Positions 44,328 to 54,556 of a DNA stretch of 64,000 nt are shown here, piece after piece. Each line of letters opens with the position of its first letter. Position 1 is the stretch's first letter. Origin of the DNA: Lactobacillus sp. PV034 (lineage in GTDB: Bacteria; Bacillota; Bacilli; Lactobacillales; Lactobacillaceae); assembly GCF_014522305.1 (NCBI RefSeq), contig NZ_CP041982.1:191001-255000 (forward strand), written 5' to 3'. The translations under genes and the position numbers were made by a program. The notes below the pieces were generated by a model. It worked only from the letters and a program-made list of their open reading frames with translations, did not search any database and had not been told where the DNA came from.

Positions 44328-46379
44328 ATGACTGAATTAGCTCAAACAAAAGATTTATTTGCTCCAGTTACTGCTTTAAAAGGCGTCGGTAATAAGACTG
44401 CGGAAGCACTAGCTACCTTAGAGATTAACAGTATTTATGATTTACTGATGTATTTTCCCTTTCGCTATAATGATTTGGAAACTTTGCCACTTGATCAATT
44501 AATGGACGGTCAGAAAGCTCTTTTAAAAGGAGTAATTGTTACTGAACCATATGTTAGTAGATTTGGCTATAAAAAGAGTCGCTTGAGCTTTAAGATTCAA
44601 ATTGACCATGATATTGTCATGGTCAATTTTTTTAATCAACCTTGGTTAAAAGATAAAATCGAGATAGGCAAAGAAATTGCAGTTTATGGTAAATATAATA
44701 CGACTCGTCAATCTTTAAGTGCTTTTAAATTAGTGGCTGAGAAAAAAGAGGATTCAAGTATGGAACCTATCTATCCTTTAAATCGTCACGTAAAACAGAA
44801 AAAGCTTCAAGAATTGATTGATCAAGCTATTACCGAATATCTGCCCTTATTAGATAATGTAGTGCCTGATGATCTAAGGAAAAAATATAAACTTGAAACA
44901 GATCAAGCAATTGTGCAAGATTTGCATCATCCTAAGAATGGAATTATGGCCAAAATGGCCAAAAGAAGTGCAATTTTTAGAGAATTTTTCTTATTTCAAA
45001 TTCAATTAGCACAAATGCTTAATCAAAAAGATGAAACTGCTCCAGGTCAAGCAAAAGAATATGATTTAAAAGAAATCTCTAAATTGATTTCCTCGTTACC
45101 TTTTGAACTCTCAGATGATCAAAAGAAAGTTGTCAATGAAATTTTTGCGGATCTACATGCACCGCGTCAGATGCGACGTTTACTGCAAGGGGATGTAGGA
45201 GCGGGAAAAACAATTGTCGCTGTTTTTGCTATCTTTGCTGTCATTACTGCTGGTTATCAGGCAGTCTTAATGGTGCCGACAGAAATTTTAGCGCAACAAC
45301 ATTTTGATAAAATAAATGAACTGTTAAGTCAATTAGGTGTTAGAGTAGCACTACTAACTGGCGATACTAAAGAATTAGAAAAGAAAGAAATTTATCGTGA
45401 ATTAGAAGATGGAACCATTAACGTAGTTATTGGAACTCATGCTTTAATCCAAGATAAAGTCAAATTTAAAAAGTTAGGTCTAGCAATTATTGATGAACAG
45501 CATCGTTTTGGGGTAAATCAGCGTAATAAATTAATCAACAAGGGTAATAATCCTGATGTTTTGGCAATGACTGCTACACCAATTCCGCGAACTCTCGCTT
45601 TAACTGTCTATGGTGATATGAATGTCTCTTCAATTCACCAGCTACCAAAGGGAAGAAAACCAATTATTTCTTCCTGGGTTACTAGTAATAAGTTACGTGA
45701 TGTACTCATGCAAGTGCAAAGTCAATTAGACCAAGGCTTTCAGATTTATGTAGTTACACCACTAATTAGTGAGTCTGAAGCTACTGATTTAAAAAATGCA
45801 GAAGACTTACAAGTGAAATTAGCACAATACTTTAAAGAGCAAAATGTTGTCTTGCTTCATGGACGAATGGCAGGGGAAGAAAAGAATAAGATCATGGATG
45901 CCTTTGCCGATAAAAAAATTAATATTTTAGTAACCACAAGTGTAATTGAAGTGGGGGTTGATGTCCCTAATGCTAATATGATAATTATTTTCAATGCTGA
46001 TCGATTTGGCTTAAGTCAATTACATCAACTTCGTGGTCGAATTGGTCGTGGTCAAACTCAGAGTTACTGCGTATTTGTAAGTGATCCGAAGACAGAAGTT
46101 GGAAAAAAACGGATGGAAATTGTTGCCAATACTACAGATGGTTTTAAACTGGCTGAAGAAGATTTAAAGCTACGTGGTGAAGGAGATATTTTTGGTAAAG
46201 CGCAATCTGGCTTGCCTCAGTTTAAATTGGGTGATGTAGTTCAAGATTTTAATTCTCTGGTTACTGCCCAAAAAGAAGCGCGCGCTCTTATTAAAAAAGA
46301 TCCGGATTTGACTGGTAAACAATATAACTTTTTGAATAAAGTGTTAAAATATAGCAAAGAATTACAAAATAATGATTAA
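44328..46379 (+). CDS. recG: ATP-dependent DNA helicase RecG
   Basis: 683 residues: a wedge/OB domain (about 50-150), then helicase motifs LLQGDVGAGKTIVA (Walker A, about 286-299), MVPTEILAQQHF, IDEQHRFGVNQR, MTATPIPRTLA and QLRGRIGRG. It remodels stalled forks and Holliday junctions. It starts one base after fakA. Confidence 0.96.
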   Translation: MTELAQTKDLFAPVTALKGVGNKTAEALATLEINSIYDLLMYFPFRYNDLETLPLDQLMDGQKALLKGVIVTEPYVSRFGYKKSRLSFKIQIDHDIVMVNFFNQPWLKDKIEIGKEIAVYGKYNTTRQSLSAFKLVAEKKEDSSMEPIYPLNRHVKQKKLQELIDQAITEYLPLLDNVVPDDLRKKYKLETDQAIVQDLHHPKNGIMAKMAKRSAIFREFFLFQIQLAQMLNQKDETAPGQAKEYDLKEISKLISSLPFELSDDQKKVVNEIFADLHAPRQMRRLLQGDVGAGKTIVAVFAIFAVITAGYQAVLMVPTEILAQQHFDKINELLSQLGVRVALLTGDTKELEKKEIYRELEDGTINVVIGTHALIQDKVKFKKLGLAIIDEQHRFGVNQRNKLINKGNNPDVLAMTATPIPRTLALTVYGDMNVSSIHQLPKGRKPIISSWVTSNKLRDVLMQVQSQLDQGFQIYVVTPLISESEATDLKNAEDLQVKLAQYFKEQNVVLLHGRMAGEEKNKIMDAFADKKINILVTTSVIEVGVDVPNANMIIIFNADRFGLSQLHQLRGRIGRGQTQSYCVFVSDPKTEVGKKRMEIVANTTDGFKLAEEDLKLRGEGDIFGKAQSGLPQFKLGDVVQDFNSLVTAQKEARALIKKDPDLTGKQYNFLNKVLKYSKELQNND

Positions 46380-46416
46380 TTATTAGATTAAAGTAGATCA
46401 TTTATAGGAGAAATTT

Positions 46417-47427
46417 ATGAAAAGAATTGCCGTAGATGCAATGGGCGGAGAGCATGCACCTCAAGCTATTGTAGATGCAGTTATTAAAGCTCGTAAAGAA
46501 TTAACCAATGTAACTTTTATCTTGTTTGGTAATGAAGAACAGGTAAAGGCTGCTTTTCCTAAGGATGAAAATTTTGAACGAGTAGAATTTGTGAATACTA
46601 CTGAAGTAATCGCAGATAGTGATGAACCAGTCAAAGCAATTCGCAAGAAAAAAGATTCTTCCATGGTAGTAGCAGCAAGATATGTTAAAGATAAGAAAGC
46701 TGATGCTTTGATTTCTTTAGGAAATACTGGGGCTTTGCTTTCAAGTGGAATTTTTATCATTGGTCGCATTAAAGGCGTAGAACGTCCAGCCTTAATGCCT
46801 ACGATGCCAAGTCAAAAGGGTGAACAAGGTTTTAATATTATTGATGTTGGAGCGAATGCTCAAAGTAAAGCTAGTTACTTAGTTCAATGGGCTCAAATGG
46901 CTAATTACTATGCTGAAAAAATCCGTAATGTAAACCATCCTAAAGTTGCACTCTTAAATAATGGTGCTGAAGATGATAAGGGCGATCCCATGCACCAAGA
47001 AGCATATAAGCTCTTATCTGAAACTGATTTAAACTTTACCGGTAATATTGAAGGTAATGAATTAATGGAAGGTAAGGCTGATGTTGTTGTAACTGATGGT
47101 TTTACTGGAAATGCAGTCTTAAAGGCAATTGAAGGTACTGCTTCTGTGATTCTTCATATGTTAAAAGATTCATTATTAAATAGTGGTTTAGTGCCTAAAA
47201 TTGGTGCGGGATTAGCTAAACCAGCTTTAAAGAATTTAGCAAAACGATTTGATACTAAACGATATGGTGGAGCTGTTTTATTAGGTGTTGATGGAGTAGT
47301 AGTTAAATCACACGGTCGCTCTGATGCCACAACAATCTATTATGTATTTAAGCAAGTAGATAAAATGCTTGACCAAAATTTAGTAGAAAAATATACAGAG
47401 CTATTTAAAGACGAAAAGACTAAATAA
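46417..47427 (+). CDS. plsX: Phosphate acyltransferase PlsX
   Basis: 336 residues. IAVDAMGGEHAPQAIVDAV at the start, SLGNTGALLSSG (about 100-111), VTDGFTGNAVLKAIEG (about 227-242) are the family signatures. Makes acyl-phosphate from acyl-ACP, the donor for PlsY; acpP follows. Confidence 0.96.
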   Translation: MKRIAVDAMGGEHAPQAIVDAVIKARKELTNVTFILFGNEEQVKAAFPKDENFERVEFVNTTEVIADSDEPVKAIRKKKDSSMVVAARYVKDKKADALISLGNTGALLSSGIFIIGRIKGVERPALMPTMPSQKGEQGFNIIDVGANAQSKASYLVQWAQMANYYAEKIRNVNHPKVALLNNGAEDDKGDPMHQEAYKLLSETDLNFTGNIEGNELMEGKADVVVTDGFTGNAVLKAIEGTASVILHMLKDSLLNSGLVPKIGAGLAKPALKNLAKRFDTKRYGGAVLLGVDGVVVKSHGRSDATTIYYVFKQVDKMLDQNLVEKYTELFKDEKTK

Positions 47428-47469
47428 TTGTAAAATAGTAAGTAAATTTAGTAAAAGAGGGGAATATAA

Positions 47470-47712
47470 ATGACTGAAGAAGAAATTTTTAATAAAATTG
47501 CTGATATGATTGCCGATCGCTTTGAATTTGATCGTGATAAGATTACGATGGATTTAAACTTCCAAAACGATTTAGATGCAGATTCAATTGATTTTGTAGA
47601 ATTTGTCATGGATTTAGAAGATACTTTTGGTGCAGAAATTCCTGATGAAGAAGCTGAAAAACTTCAAACTGTTGGTGAAGCTGTTGCTTATATTAAGGCA
47701 CACCAAGGTTAA
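47470..47712 (+). CDS. acpP: Acyl carrier protein
   Basis: 80 residues, very acidic. The phosphopantetheine-attachment serine is in DLDADSIDFVEFVMDLEDTF (Ser about 36). The usual DSL is DSI here, a variant seen in lactic acid bacteria. GAGGGGA precedes the start. A strong terminator follows. Confidence 0.94.
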   Translation: MTEEEIFNKIADMIADRFEFDRDKITMDLNFQNDLDADSIDFVEFVMDLEDTFGAEIPDEEAEKLQTVGEAVAYIKAHQG

Positions 47713-47748
47713 TTAATTATTTAAAATTAAGAAATAAATTAAGAAAAG

Positions 47749-47801
47749 CCTATCAATTTATGAAAAATATTTAGGGAAATATTGAATTGATAGGTTTTTT
47801 T
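47749..47801 (+). terminator. Terminator after acpP
   Basis: CCTATCAATT (47749-47758) and AATTGATAGG (47785-47794), a perfect 10-bp stem with a long loop and a run of seven Ts. Confidence 0.85.
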
Positions 47802-47885
47802 ATATATAATGAGTGCATTATTAAGAATCAAGTTGATTTTAATTTTAAATTCAAAATTGCATAAAGGTTGAGAGGAGAATGAGCT

Positions 47886-48887
47886 TTGGAAAAGCAAAGT
47901 GATGTATTATTAGACATCGAACACTTGCATACTGCATATCGCTTGCAAGGTAAATTTTATGATGCCGCTGATGACATTAACTTGAGATTGAAGCGAGATG
48001 AAATTCTAGCGATAGTTGGTGAATCTGGTTCAGGTAAAAGTACAATTGCTTCAAGTATTATTGGTTTATACGATCAAAAAAATACTAAAGTTACGGGAGA
48101 TATTTTATATAATGAACTGAACTTAGTGGGCTTAAATGATAAGCTTTTTAATCAAGTTCGCGGTAAAAAAATCGGTATGATTTTCCAAGATCCCTTGGCT
48201 TCCCTCAATCCTTTGATGCGAGTTGGAGATCAAGTAGCAGAAACCTTGTTATATCACACTGATATGAATGAAAAGCAAAGATATAATCGAGTAATAGAGC
48301 TTTTCAATCAGGTTGGGATGCCACGTCCTGAAGAAATGTATTCAATGTATCCTCATGAATTATCTGGTGGACTACGTCAACGTGTGGTAATTGCGATTGC
48401 AATTGCATGTAAGCCGGAGATTATCATTGCTGATGAACCTACAACTGCTTTGGATGTTACTATTCAAGCTCAAATTTTGGATTTATTAAAAGAGATTCAA
48501 AAGGAAACTCATTCAGGAATCATCTTAATTACTCACGATTTGGGTGTCGTTGCTGAAACAGCAGATCAAGTAGCGGTTATGTATGCTGGACAAATTGTTG
48601 AAAAAGCTGATGTTAAAACGATTTTTTCACATCCATTACACCCCTATACTCGTTCATTATTGCATTCAATGCCTCAAACTGATGATAACAGTGAAGAATT
48701 ACATGTAATTCAAGGAACTGTCCCATCATTAAAAAATATGCCACGTACTGGTGATCGTTTTGCAGCCCGTATTCCTTGGATTCCGGCTTCAGCTCATGAA
48801 GATAATCCCCGAATTCATGAAGTAGAGCCAAATCACTTTGTAAGATGTACTTGCTGGCAAGGATTTCATTTTGAGGATGAAAAGTAA
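47886..48887 (+). CDS. oppD: Oligopeptide ABC transporter ATP-binding protein OppD
   Basis: 333 residues from TTG (GAGAGGAG ahead). Walker A GESGSGKST (about 43-51), Q-loop FQDPLASLNPLMRVG, signature LSGGLRQRVVIAIAI (about 159-173), Walker B IIADEPTTALD, and the C-terminal Opp-type extension with CTCWQ. First gene of the oppDFBCA operon for peptide uptake, central to nitrogen nutrition of these auxotrophic bacteria. Confidence 0.95.
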   Translation: MEKQSDVLLDIEHLHTAYRLQGKFYDAADDINLRLKRDEILAIVGESGSGKSTIASSIIGLYDQKNTKVTGDILYNELNLVGLNDKLFNQVRGKKIGMIFQDPLASLNPLMRVGDQVAETLLYHTDMNEKQRYNRVIELFNQVGMPRPEEMYSMYPHELSGGLRQRVVIAIAIACKPEIIIADEPTTALDVTIQAQILDLLKEIQKETHSGIILITHDLGVVAETADQVAVMYAGQIVEKADVKTIFSHPLHPYTRSLLHSMPQTDDNSEELHVIQGTVPSLKNMPRTGDRFAARIPWIPASAHEDNPRIHEVEPNHFVRCTCWQGFHFEDEK

Positions 48888-48903
48888 AAAGTAGGAGTAG
48901 TTT

Positions 48904-49875
48904 ATGGCAGAAGAAATAATTCAAATCAAAGATTTAAAAGTCCATTATCCTATTCGTTCTGGTTTCTGGAATCGTATTACTGATTACGTTCGCGCTGTTG
49001 ATGGTGTTAGCCTTTCAATCAAAGAGGGAGAAACTTATGGATTGATCGGTGAATCAGGTTCAGGAAAATCAACAACTGGTAAAGCAATTGTTGGTATTGA
49101 AAAGGTAACAAGTGGACAAATTCTTTATAAGGGTGTAGATGTTACCAAGGCAAGCAATCGCAAAAAATTGAACTACAATAAGGACGTTCAAATGATCTTT
49201 CAAGATTCGATGTCTTCATTGAATCCGCGTAAGAGGATAGAAGATATCATTGCCGAACCAATTAGAAACTTTGAAAACTTAACCACTGATGAAGAACGTA
49301 AAAGAGTGCAAGAGTTGCTTGATATCGTAGGGATGCCGAGTGATGCAATTTATAAGTACCCACATGAATTTTCTGGTGGACAAAGACAAAGAATTGGGGT
49401 TGCTCGTGCTGTTGCAACTAATCCTAAGCTAATTGTTGCCGATGAACCTACTTCAGCCCTGGACTTATCAGTTCAAGCACAAGTGCTTAACTTTATGAAG
49501 CACATACAGCAACAATATAACATTGCCTTTCTCTTTATTTCTCACGATTTAGGTGTGGTTAAGCATATGTCAGAAGATATTGCGATTATGCACCGTGGTC
49601 GGTTTGTAGAGATTGGCGAACGTGATCAAATTTATAATGATCCAATGCATATTTACACTAAACGTTTACTTTCAGCTATTCCTAAAGTAGATGTTGAAGG
49701 TCGTGAAGAGCATAAATTGGCACGTCAAAAAGTTGAAAAAGAATTTTTAGATAATCAAGATAAATGGTATGACAAAGATGGACGTGTGTTACCGCTAAAA
49801 AAGGTTTCAGATCGTCACTATGTTGCCTTACCAGAAGATATGATTCAAGAAGAATTAAAGGAGGGAGAAGAATAA
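48904..49875 (+). CDS. oppF: Oligopeptide ABC transporter ATP-binding protein OppF
   Basis: 323 residues. Walker A GESGSGKSTTGKA (about 50-62), FQDSMSSLNPRKR, signature FSGGQRQRIGVARA (about 157-170) and Walker B VADEPTSALD. It pairs with OppD to drive the OppBC channel; spacing to oppB is one base. Confidence 0.95.
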   Translation: MAEEIIQIKDLKVHYPIRSGFWNRITDYVRAVDGVSLSIKEGETYGLIGESGSGKSTTGKAIVGIEKVTSGQILYKGVDVTKASNRKKLNYNKDVQMIFQDSMSSLNPRKRIEDIIAEPIRNFENLTTDEERKRVQELLDIVGMPSDAIYKYPHEFSGGQRQRIGVARAVATNPKLIVADEPTSALDLSVQAQVLNFMKHIQQQYNIAFLFISHDLGVVKHMSEDIAIMHRGRFVEIGERDQIYNDPMHIYTKRLLSAIPKVDVEGREEHKLARQKVEKEFLDNQDKWYDKDGRVLPLKKVSDRHYVALPEDMIQEELKEGEE

Positions 49876-49876
49876 A

Positions 49877-50836
49877 ATGTGGAAAACAATTTTACGACGT
49901 ATTCTTGTTATGATCCCTCAATTAATCATCTTAAGTATCTTAGTCTTCTTTTTGGCTAAATTGATGCCAGGGGATCCTTTTACTGGGATGATTAACCCAA
50001 ATTCTGATCCTAGAACGATTGCACGGTTAAAACAGGAATATGGTTTGAATGATCCGGTTTGGGTTCAATATGGCCGTTGGGTTGGTAATCTATTCCATGG
50101 TGACTTAGGGATGTCCTATATCCAAAAAGTACCAGTAGCATCACTTATTTGGGATCGTGCTGTAAATACTTTCTGGTTGTCATTAGTTACAGTTATTATC
50201 ACTTACGCAATTGCAATTCCACTTGGAATTTCTGCTGGTCGTCACCAAAATGAATGGCAAGACCAATCAATTCAAATTTTTAACTATATTACCTTAGCAA
50301 CTCCTGCATTTGTATTTTATATTTTAGGTTTATACATTTTTGGTTTTGTTTTAGGCTGGTTCCCAGTCTCAGGTTCAGTTTCTGATACTGCTTCCGGGTT
50401 CTTTGGTATTTTAGGAAGTAGGTTATATCACATCATTTTACCGGCAATTCTGTGTGCCTTGATTACAACTACTGCAACTGTACAATACTTGAGAACAGGT
50501 ATTGTTGATAATAAAGTTGAAGATTATGTTAGAACAGCACGTAGTAAGGGTGTTCCTGACAAGGTTGTTTTCAATAAACACATTCTCAGAAACTCTTTAC
50601 TTCCAATTGCAGCATTTTTAGGAACAACAATTACTGGTTTGCTTTCTGGTTCAATGATTATTGAAACGGTCTTTAGTTATCCTGGAATGGGTAAATTATT
50701 CTTGGACTCAATTGGCCAACGTGATTACACCACTTTAACTGCTTTAATTATGATTTTCGGAATTTTAACCTTAGTTGGTAACTTGATTTCCGATATCGTA
50801 ATGAGTATTGTTGATCCACGAATTAGAGTTCAATAG
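49877..50836 (+). CDS. oppB: Oligopeptide ABC transporter permease OppB
   Basis: 319 residues with six membrane segments. The N-terminus (RRILVMIPQLIILSILVFFL) and the EAA-type coupling loop DYVRTARSKGVPDKVVFNKH (about 215-234) are typical of OppB/DppB permeases. Confidence 0.95.
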   Translation: MWKTILRRILVMIPQLIILSILVFFLAKLMPGDPFTGMINPNSDPRTIARLKQEYGLNDPVWVQYGRWVGNLFHGDLGMSYIQKVPVASLIWDRAVNTFWLSLVTVIITYAIAIPLGISAGRHQNEWQDQSIQIFNYITLATPAFVFYILGLYIFGFVLGWFPVSGSVSDTASGFFGILGSRLYHIILPAILCALITTTATVQYLRTGIVDNKVEDYVRTARSKGVPDKVVFNKHILRNSLLPIAAFLGTTITGLLSGSMIIETVFSYPGMGKLFLDSIGQRDYTTLTALIMIFGILTLVGNLISDIVMSIVDPRIRVQ

Positions 50837-50850
50837 GAGGGAGAGAGAAA

Positions 50851-51750
50851 ATGGCTGAAGAAGCAAAAAAAGAAACCAAGCCAACTCTTCCTTCATCGGG
50901 ATTGAGAGTTGTTGCAAGAGAAATTTTTCATGATCCTACCGCTATGGTAGCTTTAATCATTATTATTTTAATTTTATTATTTACCTTTGTCGGTTCACTG
51001 TTTTTGAATAGTACTCAAGTGACTCAAATCAATATTGCCGATGCCTATTATGGTTGGGGTGAAGCTGGACACTTACTTGGAACCGATGATGGTGGCCGTG
51101 ATATTGTCCAACTACTTATTATGGGTGGTCGAAACTCAATCTTTATCGGGATTGCCATTACGGTTATTACTGAATGTATCGGTTTGGTAATTGGACTTGT
51201 TACAGGATATTTCGGTGGGATTACGGATTCAATTATCATGCGTATTGTTGATTTTATTCAAATCTTGCCCCAAATGCCAATTTTGATCGTTTTGGTTACT
51301 GTAATCCCTAATTACAATGCCTTTACATTGGTATTATTAATTGCAATGTTTGGTTGGACTACAACTGTTAGATACTATCGTTCTTTTGTTTTATCGCAAA
51401 GTGGTCGCGAGTATGTTTTAGCATCCAAAACTTCAGGTTCTTCAAATATGAAAATTATGTTCCGAGAAGTTTTACCAAACATTACATCAATGATTATTAT
51501 TGATGTCGTATTGACCATCGCTGGAAACATTGGTATTGAAACTACTCTTTCATTTATCGGTTATGGGTTACCACCTAATGTGCCATCACTTGGTAGTTTG
51601 ATTGGTTATGCGAATGATCCAGTTAACGTTACTACCAGACCATGGTTATGGTTACCGGCAACAATTTTATTATTAGCAATTTCATTAAGTATTAACTATG
51701 TAGGTCGTGCGCTTCAAAGAGCCTTTGATGCCCGTCAACGTGTAAACTAG
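50851..51750 (+). CDS. oppC: Oligopeptide ABC transporter permease OppC
   Basis: 299 residues; cytoplasmic N-terminus, then six membrane helices. LLGTDDGGRDIVQLLIMGGR (about 75-94) and the coupling loop REYVLASKTSGSSNMKIMFR (about 185-204) identify OppC. Followed by a strong terminator, so the binding-protein gene has separate or enhanced expression. Confidence 0.95.
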   Translation: MAEEAKKETKPTLPSSGLRVVAREIFHDPTAMVALIIIILILLFTFVGSLFLNSTQVTQINIADAYYGWGEAGHLLGTDDGGRDIVQLLIMGGRNSIFIGIAITVITECIGLVIGLVTGYFGGITDSIIMRIVDFIQILPQMPILIVLVTVIPNYNAFTLVLLIAMFGWTTTVRYYRSFVLSQSGREYVLASKTSGSSNMKIMFREVLPNITSMIIIDVVLTIAGNIGIETTLSFIGYGLPPNVPSLGSLIGYANDPVNVTTRPWLWLPATILLLAISLSINYVGRALQRAFDARQRVN

Positions 51751-51751
51751 C

Positions 51752-51792
51752 AATAAAGATTCAGATTTTATTCTGAATCTTTATTTTTTTGC
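51752..51792 (+). terminator. Terminator between oppC and oppA
   Basis: AATAAAGATTCAGA / TCTGAATCTTTATT, a 14-bp perfect stem with a 6-base loop and a T-run. Confidence 0.9.
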
Positions 51793-51997
51793 CTTAATAA
51801 TACTTAGATTAAAATATTTTAATAATTAATTGCAAGGATGTAAGGGGATTAGTGCTTATTAATGCAAGTATTCATAACGGTTAGCTTAAGTAATAATAAA
51901 ATTAAAAAAATATAAGTAAAATTATTGAATTTTAAAAAAAGTGATGTTAATATCTAATTGTGATTAAAATTAGTTCCAGAAATTGGAGGATAAATAC

Positions 51998-53749
51998 ATG
52001 AAGAAAGCCAAGTTATTTGGAAGTTTAACACTTCTTACTGGTGTGGCTTTAACATTAGCTGCATGTGGTAATTCAAGTTCAAACGATACAAGTTCTGTAA
52101 AGAAGATGAAAGCAGCTGTTCCTACAAAGACTGCTAAAAAGGGTGGGACAGTTTCACAAGCGATTGAAACTGATACTCCATTTACAGGAATTTTTTCAAA
52201 CGAATTATCAACTTCTGCAACTGATACAAGCGTAATGGCACCAGCGAATGAATCTTTGTTTGATACTGATAATACTTACAAGTATAACAATAAAGGTCCT
52301 GCTACAATTGATATTAATAAGGATGCAAAGACTGTAACTATTAATATTAAGAAGGGCGTAAAGTGGTCAGATGGCAAGCAAGTAACTGCTAAAGATTATG
52401 AATATGCTTACGAAATTATTGCTAATCCTGATACTGCTTCACAAAGATATACCAGTAGCTTGGCTGACCTAGAAGGTCTTGAAGAATATCATAATGGCAA
52501 GGCAAAGACAATTTCTGGTCTTGAAATGCCTGATGGTGAAAATGGACTTAAAGTAGTTCTTCACTTTAAAGAAATGAAACCAGGTATGGAACAGTCTGGT
52601 AATGGTTATATTTGGGAATCAGTAGCTCCATATCACTACTTAAAAGATGTACCATTTAAGAAGCTTCAATCTTCCGATCAAATTAGAAAGAAGCCATTAT
52701 TCTTTGGCCCTTACAAGGTTTCTAAAGTTGTCCGTGGTCAATCAGTAACCTATGTTCCTAACAAGTATTACTGGCGTGGAACACCAAAACTTGATAAGGT
52801 AAGTTTTTCAGTTGTTAATCCAAATTCTGCTAGTCAAGCAATTAAATCTCATAAATATGACATTGCGGATGTGGTAAATTCACAATGGGATCAAGTAAAG
52901 AATACAAGTGATGTAAACTTTGTTAAACAAGTTCCACTTGGTTATTCTTACCTTGGCTTTAAGGTTGGTAAATGGGATGCCAAGGCAGGTAAGAATGTCA
53001 TGGATCCAAATGCAAAGATGAATAATAAGAATCTTCGTCAAGCAATTGCTTATGGGATGAATATTGAACCAGTAACCAAGCGTTATACTAAGGGTCTTTC
53101 ATTCCAAGTACCAACTTTAATCCCTAAGCAATTTGGTGACTACTTCAATCCAGATGTTAAAGCCTACACTCAAAACATGAAGAAGGCTAACAAGTTACTT
53201 GATGAAGCTGGTTACAAGAAGAAGGGTAAATGGCGTACACAACCTAATGGTAAGCCTTTAGTCATCCACTTTGCGGCTATGTCCGGTAGTTCAACTCAAG
53301 AACCAATTATCCAGAACTACATCCAACAATGGCAAAAACTTGGCTTAAATGTTAAGTTAACCAGTGGTCGTTTAATGGAATTCAACTCATTCTACGATAA
53401 GGTTCAAAATGATTCTTCATCAGTTGATATGTTCCAAGGGTCATGGCTATTGTCTAGTGAACCTTCACCAAATGATTCATACAGTGAAAAGGCACCATTC
53501 AACTTTAGTCGTTTTGTAACTGCTAAGAATACTCAGTTATTGGATGAAATGGATTCTGAAAAAGCATTTAATACTAAGTACCGTGTTGATAAGTTCCATG
53601 AATGGCAACAATATATGCACGATGAAGCATATGTATTGCCAATGACTAATGCTTACCAAGTTACTGCAGTTAATAATAAGTTAACTGGTTACTCAACTAA
53701 GCCAGCAGATGCCAATGGTTTATGGTTCAAGATTGCTTACGCAAAATAA
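51998..53749 (+). CDS. oppA: Oligopeptide-binding lipoprotein OppA
   Basis: 583 residues. ATG 51998 lies seven bases after TTGGAGGA; the signal peptide MKKAKLFGSLTLLTGVALTL ends in lipobox LAAC, so the mature Cys (about residue 23) is lipidated and anchored outside. The SBP_bac_5 body has VKWSDGKQVTAKDYEYAYE (about 122-140) and LRQAIAYGMNIEPVTKRY (about 344-361). It captures peptides for OppBCDF. Codon use is strongly biased to preferred codons, suggesting high expression. Confidence 0.95.
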   Translation: MKKAKLFGSLTLLTGVALTLAACGNSSSNDTSSVKKMKAAVPTKTAKKGGTVSQAIETDTPFTGIFSNELSTSATDTSVMAPANESLFDTDNTYKYNNKGPATIDINKDAKTVTINIKKGVKWSDGKQVTAKDYEYAYEIIANPDTASQRYTSSLADLEGLEEYHNGKAKTISGLEMPDGENGLKVVLHFKEMKPGMEQSGNGYIWESVAPYHYLKDVPFKKLQSSDQIRKKPLFFGPYKVSKVVRGQSVTYVPNKYYWRGTPKLDKVSFSVVNPNSASQAIKSHKYDIADVVNSQWDQVKNTSDVNFVKQVPLGYSYLGFKVGKWDAKAGKNVMDPNAKMNNKNLRQAIAYGMNIEPVTKRYTKGLSFQVPTLIPKQFGDYFNPDVKAYTQNMKKANKLLDEAGYKKKGKWRTQPNGKPLVIHFAAMSGSSTQEPIIQNYIQQWQKLGLNVKLTSGRLMEFNSFYDKVQNDSSSVDMFQGSWLLSSEPSPNDSYSEKAPFNFSRFVTAKNTQLLDEMDSEKAFNTKYRVDKFHEWQQYMHDEAYVLPMTNAYQVTAVNNKLTGYSTKPADANGLWFKIAYAK

Positions 53750-53771
53750 ACAATTAAGTACAATATTTAAG

Positions 53772-53803
53772 AAGTCATCTTTTTTGCGAGATGGCTTTTT
53801 TCT
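53772..53803 (+). terminator. Terminator after oppA
   Basis: AAGTCATCT pairs with AGATGGCTT (one G-T pair), 8-base loop, then six Ts. Confidence 0.82.
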
Positions 53804-53862
53804 TTGCTTTTTTATCACTCTAAAAATGGGTATAATTAATACATACATGAAAGGACAATTAT

Positions 53863-54537
53863 ATGGTATCAGTAGCTTTTAAAAATAATTTAAAAGAAAA
53901 ATATGGCATAAAATTTATTAATGAAGATTTATTAGAACGTGCTTTTACCCATTCTTCTTATGCTAACGAGCATCATGGTAAGTATAACTATGAAAAATTA
54001 GAATTTTTGGGCGATGCAGTTTTAGAATTAGCTATTTCCGATTATCTTTACCGTCATTTTCCTAAGCTTAATGAAGGACAATTGACAAGGATGCGTTCCA
54101 ATATTGTAAGAACTGAAGGGTTCTCTGAATTTGCTAAGGAAGTAGGATTTCAAAAGGAAATCTATCTGGGTAATGGTGAAGAAAAATCTGGCGCGCGCAA
54201 TCGTAAGACACTTTTAGAAGATGTTTTTGAAGCTTTTAATGGAGCCTTATTTTTGGATCAAGGGATGCCAGCAGTACAACAGTTTTTAAAGCAAACAGTT
54301 TATCCTTTAATTGATGAAGGTGACTTTGATGCTTCGCGTGATTATAAGACTGAATTACAGGAAAAATTACAAGTTAATGGTGCAATTGAGATTAAGTATG
54401 AAGTGATTGCAGAAGATGAGAGTGTACCAACATTTACAGTACAACTGTTAGTTAATGGTAAGAAAATGGCCACTGGTACAGGTAGAAATAAAAAAGCAGC
54501 AGAGCAACAAGCAGCTGCTGTAGCGTTAAAGAAATAA
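53863..54537 (+). CDS. rnc: Ribonuclease III
   Basis: 224 residues. Catalytic signature YEKLEFLGDAVLELAISDYL (about 43-62) and EDVFEAFNGALFLDQG (about 116-131, second acidic site), then a double-stranded-RNA-binding domain ending GRNKKAAEQQAAAVALKK. It matures rRNA and degrades duplex RNA. A TATAAT -10 lies at 53831-53836. First gene of rnc-smc-ftsY. Confidence 0.96.
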   Translation: MVSVAFKNNLKEKYGIKFINEDLLERAFTHSSYANEHHGKYNYEKLEFLGDAVLELAISDYLYRHFPKLNEGQLTRMRSNIVRTEGFSEFAKEVGFQKEIYLGNGEEKSGARNRKTLLEDVFEAFNGALFLDQGMPAVQQFLKQTVYPLIDEGDFDASRDYKTELQEKLQVNGAIEIKYEVIAEDESVPTFTVQLLVNGKKMATGTGRNKKAAEQQAAAVALKK

Positions 54538-54556
54538 ACTAAGAATAGGTGAGATT

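Noticed and set aside
51751..51997. A riboswitch ahead of oppA
   Set aside because: The 247-base gap holds a terminator for oppC and AT-rich sequence, with no conserved riboswitch core that I can recognise.
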